Assembly (NCBI GenBank): GCA_050331115.1 | Contig: JBHJHD010000086.1 | Coordinates: forward strand, 1 to 21,164 | Source of the DNA: JBCCAG01 sp050331115 | GTDB taxonomy: Bacteria > Cyanobacteriota > Cyanobacteriia > CAKZMO01 | Direction: 5' to 3' | DNA length: 21,164 nucleotides | In this document: positions 1 through 8,236 of the stretch, one piece after another | Layout: the number at the start of each line of letters is the position of its first letter | Numbering within the stretch: position 1 is the stretch's first letter | The notes under the pieces: generated by a model | What the model saw: the letters and a program-made list of their open reading frames with translations, nothing else | Database searches by the model: none | Told to the model about the DNA's origin: nothing | Translations under genes and position numbers: made by a program

Positions 1-381
1 CAGGCCCTTGGGCGTCCCCATATCCCACATGGGCCCAACAGCCACCCCAACCCAGACACCGTCAAAAACCTTCCCCCCAGCTACCCGCCATTCCTCACCA
101 ACGACCAAAACGCCGCCGGCGGAGACATTATTCCCCCCACGCCTCTGTGGAAGCCGTTCCTGGCGCTGCACCCCAAGACGGGGGAACTAGAAGGCCCGGA
201 CGGCAGCTTTTGGGTCGACCAGACCTATCTCCACGGCAGACCCATCCCGCCCCGGAGCACGGTCGACCTCAATTTGGAAGCACCTCGCGCCAGCGCCCAG
301 CTGTTCTATCAGTTTGATCCGCTGTTTCACGACAACTCGGTATTTTCGTTCCATCCGCGATCGGACATTGCTCGCAGTTAG
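1..381 (+). CDS. 3' end of an unrecognised protein (partial)
   Basis: Frame 1 is open from the first base of the window to a TAG at 379-381, giving the last 126 residues of a protein whose start lies upstream. The segment is rich in Pro, Asn and Asp at its beginning (many PP and NP pairs) and ends ...SDIARS. It has no membrane segment and I see no domain I can name. The phrase LWKPFLALHPKTGELEGPDG and the later FYQFDPLFHDNSVFSFHPRSD look like folded, probably extracytoplasmic sequence, but this is a weak impression. The next gene starts 95 nt downstream on the same strand, so shared transcription is possible but not shown. The open frame without stop codons and the natural end make coding likely; the function is unknown. 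Confidence 0.6.
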   Translation, partial: QALGRPHIPHGPNSHPNPDTVKNLPPSYPPFLTNDQNAAGGDIIPPTPLWKPFLALHPKTGELEGPDGSFWVDQTYLHGRPIPPRSTVDLNLEAPRASAQLFYQFDPLFHDNSVFSFHPRSDIARS

Positions 382-428
382 GTCGATAGCCATAAATAAA
401 CAATGCCGTTTGCCTGTGACCAGCCCTT

Positions 429-452
429 TAGTATCACCATTAGTATCACCAT
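429..452. repeat. 12-bp tandem direct repeat upstream of the surface-protein gene
   Basis: The unit TAGTATCACCAT occurs twice without spacing (429-440 and 441-452), and the next base also repeats. It lies 24 nt upstream of the ATG at 477 and just before the AGGA Shine-Dalgarno (465-468). It could be a tandem binding site or simple slippage; the sequence alone does not decide. Confidence 0.6.
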
Positions 453-476
453 TTAAACATTATCAGGAACACAGCG

Positions 477-3400
477 ATGAAAAGATCAAAGGTTTCAGTT
501 GTTCTTGTTGCTGCATTTTATGCCCTATCTGCGTTTTTTCTCATGCCTTTTTCCATGGCGCAGGCCATGCCAACCGACGTTACGCTAGAGCGGAACGACG
601 CTCTAATCGACTGGCCCTCCGCCTCGCCCTGGGACAATAATCCCCTAGACGCAGAGTACAAAGACGCCCAGCTGGGCAAAACGGCGGATGGCGATCGCCT
701 GCTGCTCTATCTACCCGTAACTCGCACCAATGAAGGGCATTTTCAAACCCTGTTTGAGTGGAATGAGGCCGAGGGTAAATTCGTCAGCATCACTGACGAC
801 CTCGACATCGGCAGTACGGCACTGCGAGACACCTACGACGCCGATTTTGCCGACCTTGATGGCGACGGCGATCAGGATATTGTGCATTCCTCACCCCACG
901 GCAACTACATTTTTATTAACGACGGCAGCGACACCTTCCAAGACGAAACGGGCGATCGGCTGCCCAGTTTCGCCCGCTCTGACTGCCGCTATGTCTGGGA
1001 TGACGTCGTCGCGGGTGACGTTGACGCCGATGGCGACCTCGACCTAGCGTTTGCAAATCGCACTAAGTCAATCAATCGCCCTGCGTTTTGCGACGACGTC
1101 AGAAACTGGGGGCCTAACGCGCTGCTCTACAACGATGGAACGGGGCGCTTTCAAGCCTTTCAGCTATTTGGTGCCGATGCGGCAACCCCAGACGACCAAG
1201 AAGGCAGCAGCCACGGCATCGAATTTGCCGACCTCAACAACAACGGTCGGCTGGACATGATTATCTCCCACGAAACAAACTACACGGGAAGCGGCGCGGG
1301 CAATGCGCCCGACCTAGAATATCTGATCAACGCGGGTGACACCGATGGAGATGGCAAAATCAACTGGCAAGATGGCGGCACCGAAACCGGCTCGGCCAAG
1401 GTGGTCAATCTCGAACCCTTCGACTTTGAAAATGACGGCGACGTTGACCTGTTCCTCGCCACCAGCGGGGGCAGCGCCGATCGGATTGTGCTCAATAACG
1501 ATGGGGACATGGAGCTCCAAGACTCCGACTTTGTGCCCGGCCCGGCCGTGAGCTCCTATGACGTGACGGTGGGCGATATCAATGACGATGGCTTCCTTGA
1601 TGTCGCAAAGCCCCACTCCGACAGCAGCGCAGGCGGGGGCAACGCCCTCTATCTCAACGATGCCGGAACGGGTTTAGTTCGCTCAACTACCGCAGAGAGC
1701 GTGGTGAACCCCGCCGACTTGGAAGAGTACTTTCGCCTGAGCGTGGCGTTTGCGGACGTCGACAAAGACGATGACCTCGATATGGTTTGGGGGTCAGATT
1801 CTCGGGATGCCGGAACGCCACCGCCCACGGTCTTGCTCAACACCACGCCCGGCGTCGGCGATACCCAAGCCCCTCGCATTGAGGTGCCGGCACTCTTTCT
1901 ATCGCCGTTTGGGGAACCCGCGGCGGTCTTTCGGGTGCGGATTAGCGATCGCGCCCCTGACCTCGATGAAATCGACGCCGATCTAGACTGGACCGCCACC
2001 GGCGACATGGGCACCGTCGTCAATGCGCCCAGCTCGGTCCCCCTGCAGTGGGCGGGCAAGCTCACCTATCAGGCCCGTATCCCCTGCAGCGATCTAGAGG
2101 CGGGGTTTCAGGCGGGGGAAACCATTGCCTCGTTCACCGGGACGGTCACCGCTAGAGACGGTCGCCAAACCCCTGGGCCCAACCAATCTAGCTTCGACAT
2201 CTCCCCCGCCGTGGGCAGCGAGCTGGCGGCCAACCTCACCAATCCGGCGAACACCTTTTTGGCCGCCGAAATCCTAGAGCCCACCGTGACCAACCCCGCG
2301 CCTGCCCAGCCGGCAGACGGCACCGGCCGGATTTTAGTGCGGGTGCAGCTCAACCCACTCAATCTCCAGCCTAGCCCCGCCGACTTTCAGGTGAACATCG
2401 GGGGGCAAAACGCTCCGGTGATCAGCGGCTTTAGAGTCGCAAACGAAATGTGGCTAGCGGTCCAGACCCCGGCGCTCAACCTGACGTCCAGCCTGGAAGT
2501 CACCTATCGTCTGTGTGGCGTAGAAGCCTCTGCGAGTCAGCCCAACGCCGTCTCGTTCACTGAAGATCCCATCGATTCTGATACGGTCCTGGTCATTGAC
2601 CTATCCGGCAGCATGAATGACGATCGCAAGCTTGAGTCCGCTCAAAACGCGGCCAAACTCTACATCGACACCCTCCGCAACCCCGAGCGTCTGGGCATTG
2701 TCTCCTATAGTGGGCAGCTAGAGAGCGGCTACGGTCAAGCGGAGCCTGAGTTCGACGTTCAAACGGTGCAGACCGACCCTGACGACGGGAATACCGATAT
2801 CCGGGATGAGGCCCAGGCGATTATCAATGGCCTGAGTGCTGAGTCGAGCACCCCATTGGGCAACGGCCTGAGCGTCGGTCTTGACGAACTCAACGACATC
2901 TTATCGGGAAACCGAAACGACATTCGAGCGCTGGTTCTTTTGAGTGACGGTCTCGAAAACGTCGTCAATTTTTGGGCCGCGCCGCCCGATGGCTGGCAGT
3001 CTCCCCCGGCACCGCTCAACAATCCCGTGATTGAGCGCTTCACCGAGGGAGGCAGCGGCGACGATGTGATCATCCACACCGTTGCCCTAGGCCCTGACTC
3101 TGACCCTGCGCTGATGCAGCAGATTGCGGGCGTCACCGGGGGCGATGCCCTGCGGGTTGACCTGCAGGATACCCCCGAAAACGCGAGTGCCGGTTTTGGC
3201 AGGCTAGGCCTGATGCCAGTGGCCCTGGCTCAGCCCATTCCCGATATCCAGTCGGCGACCCTGCCCAATCGCCTCGCCAACATCTACGAGCATCTGCACA
3301 ATGAGGTCTCTGGTCAACAGCGGCTCTCCGAGCAGATTCACATCATCCAGCAGGCGCCCGCTCCTGTCCCTGTCCCCATTCAGGCTCCTCCTCAAGCGGG

Positions 3401-4700
3401 GAATGACGTTCTCGCTGAGCCTCAGGCGCTCGACGATGTTCTCCCCAAAGCGCCATCGGGCGATCGCGTCTTTTTCGCAATCGAGCCCGGGCTTGACTAT
3501 GCCACGGTATCTGTAAACTGGGACGGTGAGTTCGACGATCGCGTTTTCTTGGTTCCCGGTGCTCCGCAGGACCCCAGCTCCATCCAGCAGTCCCGCAGCT
3601 TGAGTAACGTGGTTTTTCGGATCACTAACCCTCAGCCCAGCGAGCAGTGGAGCGTCGTTCTTCCCCACAGCCAAAGCGGAACCCAAGTGCTGCTGACCGT
3701 AAGCGGTATCAGCGAAGAGCGGGGATTTTTCCGGGCCTTGATTGGCACTCAGACCTACGACATCGAAAATTTCGACTATCAAGGGCCTGAGCTGCTTGCC
3801 CCCGGAGACGCGATTCCAGTCGCGCTGATTTTGGTGGGTCAGGACCCCGTGCTCAATGCACAGGTCACCGCGACAGCCACCAGCGTCGCCCACGGCGCTG
3901 AAACCATTCCCCTACGGGATGACGGCCTAGGCCTAGATGCGGCCTCTAATGATGGCGTATATACCGGCGCTGTAACCAACACCACTCAAGGCGGCGTACT
4001 TGCCATCAACACCACCGCGCAGTGGGTGGGCAGCGACGGCGTCGATCGCCAGCGCGTATTCCCGCTCAGCGTCACCCTAGCGGAGCTCGACAGCGATGGC
4101 GACACGATTGGCGATATTCGAGAGGGGACCGTTGGCGGCCTCGACCCTGACGATCCCACAGACGCCGGGGCCGACCCAGACAACGACAACCTGCCCACCT
4201 GGAAAGAGGTGATTCTCGGGCTCGACCCGTTTAACCCCGACACCGACGGGGGTGGGGCCAACGACGGCGTCGAAGTCTGTTCTGGAACCAACCCTGAAGA
4301 TGCAGGGGACGACCAAGAGGCCCTCACCGACAGCGACAATGATGGCCTGCCCGACCGTTGGGAAACGGCGTTTGGACTGGACCCCAGCGACGCCACCGAT
4401 GCGGCGATTGACTTGGACAACGACGGCTTGACTGCCCTTGAGGAGTTCAGGGCCTGCACGTCCCCCAGCAATCCCGATACCGATGATGACGGTATTCAAG
4501 ATGGCGCAGAAGTGGACCAGGGCACCGATCCAACGGACCCCGACAATCGGGCTATTCCCGAGCAGCCTAAAGACGGCGCGAAGAATAAGCTGGCGCTGCT
4601 GCTCAAGCTCTGCCTGGGGCTGGTGGTTATTTTGCTGGGGGTGATTGTGGTCTTATTGACCAAGCTAGCCCGGCGAAGCCGATATGACCTCGCCGACTAG
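477..4700 (+). CDS. Secreted/surface protein: FG-GAP/VCBS repeats, VWA domain, Ca-type repeats, C-terminal TM
   Basis: This 1407-residue protein begins with a signal peptide (MKRSK, a hydrophobic stretch to about residue 26, then AQA-MP). Six FG-GAP/VCBS-type repeats with DxDxDG-like calcium loops follow near residues 124, 182, 251, 316, 366 and 427 (for example DLDGDGDQD, DVDADGDLD, DINDDGFLD). They suggest a beta-propeller as in integrin alpha chains. A von Willebrand A domain spans about 700-895 with a MIDAS motif D708-L-S-G-S, a later Thr near 792 and LLSDG near 822. About 1040-1200 contains DDGLGLDAASNDGVYTG, like the beta-sandwich found after VWA in CLCA-type proteins. Residues about 1205-1365 hold thrombospondin-3-like Asp repeats (DSDGDTIGD, DSDNDGLPD, DTDDDGIQD). 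One membrane helix (about 1372-1396) and a short basic tail end the protein. The start has AGGA 8 nt upstream. An adhesion or surface-sensing role is inferred. Confidence 0.85.
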   Translation: MKRSKVSVVLVAAFYALSAFFLMPFSMAQAMPTDVTLERNDALIDWPSASPWDNNPLDAEYKDAQLGKTADGDRLLLYLPVTRTNEGHFQTLFEWNEAEGKFVSITDDLDIGSTALRDTYDADFADLDGDGDQDIVHSSPHGNYIFINDGSDTFQDETGDRLPSFARSDCRYVWDDVVAGDVDADGDLDLAFANRTKSINRPAFCDDVRNWGPNALLYNDGTGRFQAFQLFGADAATPDDQEGSSHGIEFADLNNNGRLDMIISHETNYTGSGAGNAPDLEYLINAGDTDGDGKINWQDGGTETGSAKVVNLEPFDFENDGDVDLFLATSGGSADRIVLNNDGDMELQDSDFVPGPAVSSYDVTVGDINDDGFLDVAKPHSDSSAGGGNALYLNDAGTGLVRSTTAESVVNPADLEEYFRLSVAFADVDKDDDLDMVWGSDSRDAGTPPPTVLLNTTPGVGDTQAPRIEVPALFLSPFGEPAAVFRVRISDRAPDLDEIDADLDWTATGDMGTVVNAPSSVPLQWAGKLTYQARIPCSDLEAGFQAGETIASFTGTVTARDGRQTPGPNQSSFDISPAVGSELAANLTNPANTFLAAEILEPTVTNPAPAQPADGTGRILVRVQLNPLNLQPSPADFQVNIGGQNAPVISGFRVANEMWLAVQTPALNLTSSLEVTYRLCGVEASASQPNAVSFTEDPIDSDTVLVIDLSGSMNDDRKLESAQNAAKLYIDTLRNPERLGIVSYSGQLESGYGQAEPEFDVQTVQTDPDDGNTDIRDEAQAIINGLSAESSTPLGNGLSVGLDELNDILSGNRNDIRALVLLSDGLENVVNFWAAPPDGWQSPPAPLNNPVIERFTEGGSGDDVIIHTVALGPDSDPALMQQIAGVTGGDALRVDLQDTPENASAGFGRLGLMPVALAQPIPDIQSATLPNRLANIYEHLHNEVSGQQRLSEQIHIIQQAPAPVPVPIQAPPQAGNDVLAEPQALDDVLPKAPSGDRVFFAIEPGLDYATVSVNWDGEFDDRVFLVPGAPQDPSSIQQSRSLSNVVFRITNPQPSEQWSVVLPHSQSGTQVLLTVSGISEERGFFRALIGTQTYDIENFDYQGPELLAPGDAIPVALILVGQDPVLNAQVTATATSVAHGAETIPLRDDGLGLDAASNDGVYTGAVTNTTQGGVLAINTTAQWVGSDGVDRQRVFPLSVTLAELDSDGDTIGDIREGTVGGLDPDDPTDAGADPDNDNLPTWKEVILGLDPFNPDTDGGGANDGVEVCSGTNPEDAGDDQEALTDSDNDGLPDRWETAFGLDPSDATDAAIDLDNDGLTALEEFRACTSPSNPDTDDDGIQDGAEVDQGTDPTDPDNRAIPEQPKDGAKNKLALLLKLCLGLVVILLGVIVVLLTKLARRSRYDLAD

Positions 4701-4810
4701 CGCGTCATGAGCCCCGGGTCAGCGCTGAATTTTATGGCGCTGGCCCGGCTGCTCATTGCGCTGGTGCTCTCGCTTAAAACAACTGGCTGAAGAACCATGC
4801 GACTGACCTT

Positions 4811-4918
4811 AGCCTTGATGCTTCGTGGGCAACTATTGCGTTGGCCCAGTTGCTTAGGACAACAAAACTGGCTCAAAGCCTTGATGTTCGTAGGCAACTG
4901 GGCGCGCAAATGTCCTAA
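4811..4918. repeat. Composite direct and inverted repeat (possible dispersed palindromic element)
   Basis: A 24-bp segment at 4811-4834 (AGCCTTGATGCTTCGTGGGC...) is repeated at 4877-4899 with one base missing and one changed. Between the copies, 4836-4860 (TTGCGTTGGCCCAGTTGC...) is nearly the reverse complement of 4886-4909. TTAGGACA (4854-4861) is matched by TGTCCTAA (4911-4918). The RNA could fold into a long imperfect hairpin with alternative pairings. The organisation resembles short intergenic palindromic repeats of cyanobacteria, but no family can be named from sequence alone. Confidence 0.6.
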
Positions 4919-4996
4919 TTCATCGGGATAGCTGCTGTAGCGACTCACAAGTTCCCCAAGTTTGCAAACTAGGCTTGAATAACGAGAGATTCTATA

Positions 4997-5056
4997 GCGA
5001 TTCCCAATCGCGTGAGGTACAGATTTGAAGGGTGTTGCCGCAGCGCGGCGACACCC
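4997..5056. terminator. Two hairpins upstream of the exporter operon (terminator or repeat element)
   Basis: GCGATT-CCC-AATCGC (4997-5011) is a perfect short hairpin. GGGTGTTGCCGC (5030-5041) pairs with GCGGCGACACCC (5045-5056) over 12 positions with a G-U at one and a 3-nt loop. The second is very stable but has no T-run after it, so a classic intrinsic terminator is not proven. It lies 60 nt before the ATPase start and could end surface-protein transcription, attenuate the exporter operon, or be a dispersed cyanobacterial repeat. Confidence 0.4.
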
Positions 5057-5115
5057 CTTGTACTCCACTAGCATGAAAAACGCTGTACTTATCGAAATAG
5101 ATCCAAACCCTTAGG

Positions 5116-5865
5116 ATGGCTTCACCCTTGAGGCAAATTCAGCAGTCGCCAACCTCTTTCCCTCCCGCCGTGTTTCACATGGCGCAGGTGAGCAAGGTCT
5201 ACGTGATGGGCGAGGTGGAGGTGCACGCCCTCAGGTCCGTAGATTTGGACCTCTACGAGGGGGAATTTGTCGTGCTGCTGGGCCCCTCGGGCAGCGGCAA
5301 GTCTACCCTACTCAATATTCTGGGCGGGCTCGATGTGCCCTCCTCTGGTCACCTCTACTTCCGCAGTCAGTCCCTCACCCGGGCCCGTGACGCCGTCCTC
5401 ACCCAGTTTCGTCGTCAGTCCGTGGGCTTCGTCTTCCAGTTCTACAACCTCATCCCCAGCCTCACCGCGCGGGAGAACGTGGCCCTGGTGACCGACATCG
5501 CCCGCTGCCCGATGAAGCCGGAGGCGGCGCTGGCGCTGGTGGGGCTAGAGGAGCGGCTGGACCACTTCCCGGCCCAGCTCTCCGGCGGGGAGCAGCAGCG
5601 GGTAGCGATCGCCCGCGCCGTTGCCAAGCGGCCTGAGGTGCTGCTGTGCGACGAGCCCACCGGGGCGCTGGATTTTGAGACGGGCAAGCGGGTGTTGGAT
5701 ACCCTAGTGCGCGTCAACCAAGAATTTGGCACCACCACGGCGGTGATTACCCACAACGCGGGCATTGCCGCCATGGCGGACCGGGTGGTGTACCTGCGCA
5801 GCGGACGCATCACGGAGATTAAGCAAAATACCCACAAGCTGTCCCCCGCTGAGCTGGAGTGGTGA
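5116..5865 (+). CDS. ABC transporter ATP-binding protein (LolD/MacB/YbbA type)
   Basis: This 249-residue nucleotide-binding subunit powers the exporter encoded by the next two genes. Visible motifs are Walker A GPSGSGKST (56-64), a Q-loop in VFQFYNLIP, the signature LSGGEQQ (from 155), Walker B LLCDEPTGALD with D179/E180, and the H-loop His at 213. NLIPSLTARENV after the Q-loop and DEPTGALD are typical of the LolD/MacB/FtsE branch, which couples to FtsX-type permeases. The annotated ATG at 5116 has AGG touching it, too close for a normal Shine-Dalgarno. In-frame GTG 5170 or ATG 5179 (before AQVSKVY) would give about 228-231 residues and still keep all motifs, so the first 20 residues are uncertain. 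The stop is 4 nt before the permease start, indicating an operon. The transported substrate is unknown. Confidence 0.93.
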   Translation: MASPLRQIQQSPTSFPPAVFHMAQVSKVYVMGEVEVHALRSVDLDLYEGEFVVLLGPSGSGKSTLLNILGGLDVPSSGHLYFRSQSLTRARDAVLTQFRRQSVGFVFQFYNLIPSLTARENVALVTDIARCPMKPEAALALVGLEERLDHFPAQLSGGEQQRVAIARAVAKRPEVLLCDEPTGALDFETGKRVLDTLVRVNQEFGTTTAVITHNAGIAAMADRVVYLRSGRITEIKQNTHKLSPAELEW

Positions 5866-5869
5866 GCCG

Positions 5870-8227
5870 ATGAAAGCCCTAGACCAAAAGCTGTGGCGCG
5901 ACCTGCTGCACCTGCGGGGACAGGTAATCGCCATTGTGCTGATTGTCGCCTGCGGCATCGCCAGCCTGGTGACCATGCGGAGCACCTATTCATCCTTAAA
6001 CCTTACCCAAGCCGCCTACTACGACCAGTACCGGTTTGCCGACGTGTTTGTGCAGCTGAAGCGCGCCCCCGACAGCCTGGTGCCGCGCATCGAGGCGCTT
6101 CCTGGGGTGGGGGCGGTGCGATCGCGCGTCGTCGAAGACGTAACGCTGTCGGTGGCAGGGCTGGCAGAGCCGGCCACCGGGCGGCTGATCTCAATTCCCG
6201 AACGCCCTACCCCCATGCTCAACGACCTGTTTCTGCGCAGCGGCCGCTACCCGGAGCGGGGGGACGAGGTGCTGGTGAGCGAAGCGTTTGCGATCGCCAA
6301 CCGCCTGGCCCTCAATGACACCGTGGGCGCGATACTCAACGGGCGCTGGCAGACCCTGCGCCTGGTGGGGGTCGCCCTCTCCCCTGAGTACGTCTATGAA
6401 ATTCGCGGCACGGACATCGTTCCCGATAACCGGCGCTTCGGCGTGATGTGGATGCCGCGAGACGCCCTGGGGACCGCCTTCGATATGGACGGGGCCTTCA
6501 ACGACGTGACGCTGACGCTGCGGCCCGGAGCCAGCGCGCCGGACGTAATTTTTCGTCTCGATCAGCTGCTGGAGCCCTACGGGGGGCTGGGGGCCTTCGG
6601 GCGAGAGGACCAGATTTCCCACACCTTTATCACTGACGAAATTCGCCAGCTTTCCGCCCAGGCGGTAATCGTGCCCGCCATCTTTCTGGGCATCGCCGCC
6701 TTTTTGCTCAACCTGTCCCTCAACCGTCTGGTGAGCACCCAGCGAGACCAAATTGCGGTGATGAAGGCCTTTGGCTACGACAACCTAGCCGTGGGGCTGC
6801 ACTACCTAAAGCTGGTGCTGGTAGTGATGCTGCTAGGGAGCGTGCTGGGGGTGGCCCTGGGGGTGCGGCTGGGGCTGGGCATGACCCACCTCTACGCCGA
6901 GTTTTATCGCTTTCCCCTGCTGCGCTACAGCATTCGCCCCGCGCTGCTGCTGACGGCGCTGCTGGTGAGCGGCGGGGCCGCCGTGATGGGGGCGGTGCTG
7001 GCGGTGCGGCGGGCGGTGGCGCTGCCCCCGGCGGAGGCCATGCGCCCGGAGCCCCCCGCCGTCTACCGCCCCACACTAGTGGAAGCCCTGGGGCTGCAGC
7101 GGTGGTTTTCGCCCTCTAGCCGCATCATCCTGCGCAATTTAGAGCGCCGCTGGGTGCAGGGGGTGCTGTCGGTGGTGGGGATGGCGATCGCCGTGGCTAT
7201 TTTGGTCCTGGGGCGCTACTTCACCGACGCTATGGACGCCCTGATAGACATTCAGTTTCGCACCATCCAGCGGGAAGACGTCACCCTAGTCTTCAACACC
7301 CCGCTGTCTGCCCAGGCCCAGTATGACCTCTACCACCTGCCCGGCGTGCTGCGGGCCGAGCCGTTTCGCGTCGTGCCCGCCCGCCTGCGCTTCGGCCACT
7401 ATAGCGATCGCAGCGGCATCACCGGCATCGCGCCCACCCACGAGCTGCGCCGCCTCCTAGACCGGGAGCAGCGCCCCGTCACCCTGCCGCCGGAGGGGGT
7501 GGTGCTGTCGGTCAAGCTGGCGGATATTCTGCAGGCCACCCTGGGGGACGAGATCACGGTGGAGGTGCTGGAGGGCGATCGCCCCACCCGCACCATTCCC
7601 GTCACCGGCATTTTCGATGAGCTGGTGGGGGTGTCGGCCTACATGGACATCCACGCCCTCAACCGGCTGATGCAGGAGGGGTTTGCCCTCTCGGGGGCCT
7701 ATCTGCAAGTGGACGCCCAGCACCAGGCCGAACTCTACACTCAGCTAAAGCAGACCCCCGCCGTGGCCAGCGTCGCCCTGCGGCAGGCCACCATCGACCA
7801 GTTCGAGGCGATTATTGCCCAGAGCATGGCGGGCTTTAACACCGTGCTGATTAGCTTTGCCTCGGTGATTGCCTTTGGCGTCGTCTACAACGCCGCCCGC
7901 ATTGCCCTGTCGGAGCGGGGCCGGGAGCTGGCCACCCTGCGCATTATCGGCTTTACCCGCCACGAAATCGCCGTCATTTTGCTGGGGGAGCAGGCGGTGC
8001 TGCTGACGATCGCCATCCCGGTGGGCTTTGCCCTAGGGTTTGGGCTGGCGGCCATGATGAGCCACCTCTACAACTGGGAGCTGTTTCGCTTCCCGCTGGT
8101 GATTACCCCGGCCAGCTACGCCTTTGCCTTTATCGTAGTGGCGATCGCCGCCCTCGTCTCCGGTGGCCTGATTCGCCGCCAGCTCAACCGCCTGGACCTC
8201 ATTGCCGTATTGAAAACTCGCGAGTAG
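5870..8227 (+). CDS. FtsX-type ABC exporter permease, duplicated (YbbP-like)
   Basis: This is a 785-residue inner-membrane permease. The open frame extends upstream to 5765, but that part overlaps the ATPase gene; ATG 5870, 4 nt after its stop with GGAG at 5856-5859, is the natural start. The protein has two similar halves, each with one helix, a large extracytoplasmic domain and three helices. Predicted helices lie near 15-37, 262-290, 311-335, 355-378, 428-450, 657-680, 704-728 and 749-770. STQRDQIAVMKAFGY and SERGRELATLRIIGFTR are the FtsX-domain coupling segments; each half ends with a basic loop (AVRRAV, RRQLNRLDLIAVLK). The length is about twice that of MacB/DevC (roughly 385-650 residues) and close to E. 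coli YbbP. With the neighbouring adaptor it should form an export or lipid-extraction machine in the inner membrane. Confidence 0.9.
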   Translation: MKALDQKLWRDLLHLRGQVIAIVLIVACGIASLVTMRSTYSSLNLTQAAYYDQYRFADVFVQLKRAPDSLVPRIEALPGVGAVRSRVVEDVTLSVAGLAEPATGRLISIPERPTPMLNDLFLRSGRYPERGDEVLVSEAFAIANRLALNDTVGAILNGRWQTLRLVGVALSPEYVYEIRGTDIVPDNRRFGVMWMPRDALGTAFDMDGAFNDVTLTLRPGASAPDVIFRLDQLLEPYGGLGAFGREDQISHTFITDEIRQLSAQAVIVPAIFLGIAAFLLNLSLNRLVSTQRDQIAVMKAFGYDNLAVGLHYLKLVLVVMLLGSVLGVALGVRLGLGMTHLYAEFYRFPLLRYSIRPALLLTALLVSGGAAVMGAVLAVRRAVALPPAEAMRPEPPAVYRPTLVEALGLQRWFSPSSRIILRNLERRWVQGVLSVVGMAIAVAILVLGRYFTDAMDALIDIQFRTIQREDVTLVFNTPLSAQAQYDLYHLPGVLRAEPFRVVPARLRFGHYSDRSGITGIAPTHELRRLLDREQRPVTLPPEGVVLSVKLADILQATLGDEITVEVLEGDRPTRTIPVTGIFDELVGVSAYMDIHALNRLMQEGFALSGAYLQVDAQHQAELYTQLKQTPAVASVALRQATIDQFEAIIAQSMAGFNTVLISFASVIAFGVVYNAARIALSERGRELATLRIIGFTRHEIAVILLGEQAVLLTIAIPVGFALGFGLAAMMSHLYNWELFRFPLVITPASYAFAFIVVAIAALVSGGLIRRQLNRLDLIAVLKTRE

Positions 8228-8236
8228 GAAAACGCT

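Larger units (their letters stand above)
4701..5115. other. Intergenic region with clustered inverted and direct repeats
   Basis: This 415-bp stretch has no convincing gene. A 125-codon minus-strand open frame (4697-5074) covers it, but the frame runs through the repeat arms and its product resembles nothing I know. Two repeat clusters are visible: a direct-plus-inverted repeat at 4811-4918 and a pair of hairpins at 4997-5056. Both lie between the surface-protein gene and the exporter operon, so termination and exporter promoter elements probably fall here, but I cannot assign a clear -35/-10 pair. Confidence 0.6.

Noticed and set aside
3204..3893. 229-codon minus-strand open frame
   Set aside because: Antisense shadow of the GC-rich surface-protein gene, whose plus-strand frame has clear domains here.
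4697..5074. 125-codon minus-strand open frame in the gap before the exporter
   Set aside because: It runs through the direct and inverted repeats and hairpins, has no convincing protein character, and overlaps the end of the surface-protein gene.
5765..5869. Upstream extension of the permease frame
   Set aside because: It lies inside the ATPase gene in another frame; ATG 5870 with GGAG upstream, 4 nt after the ATPase stop, is the natural start.
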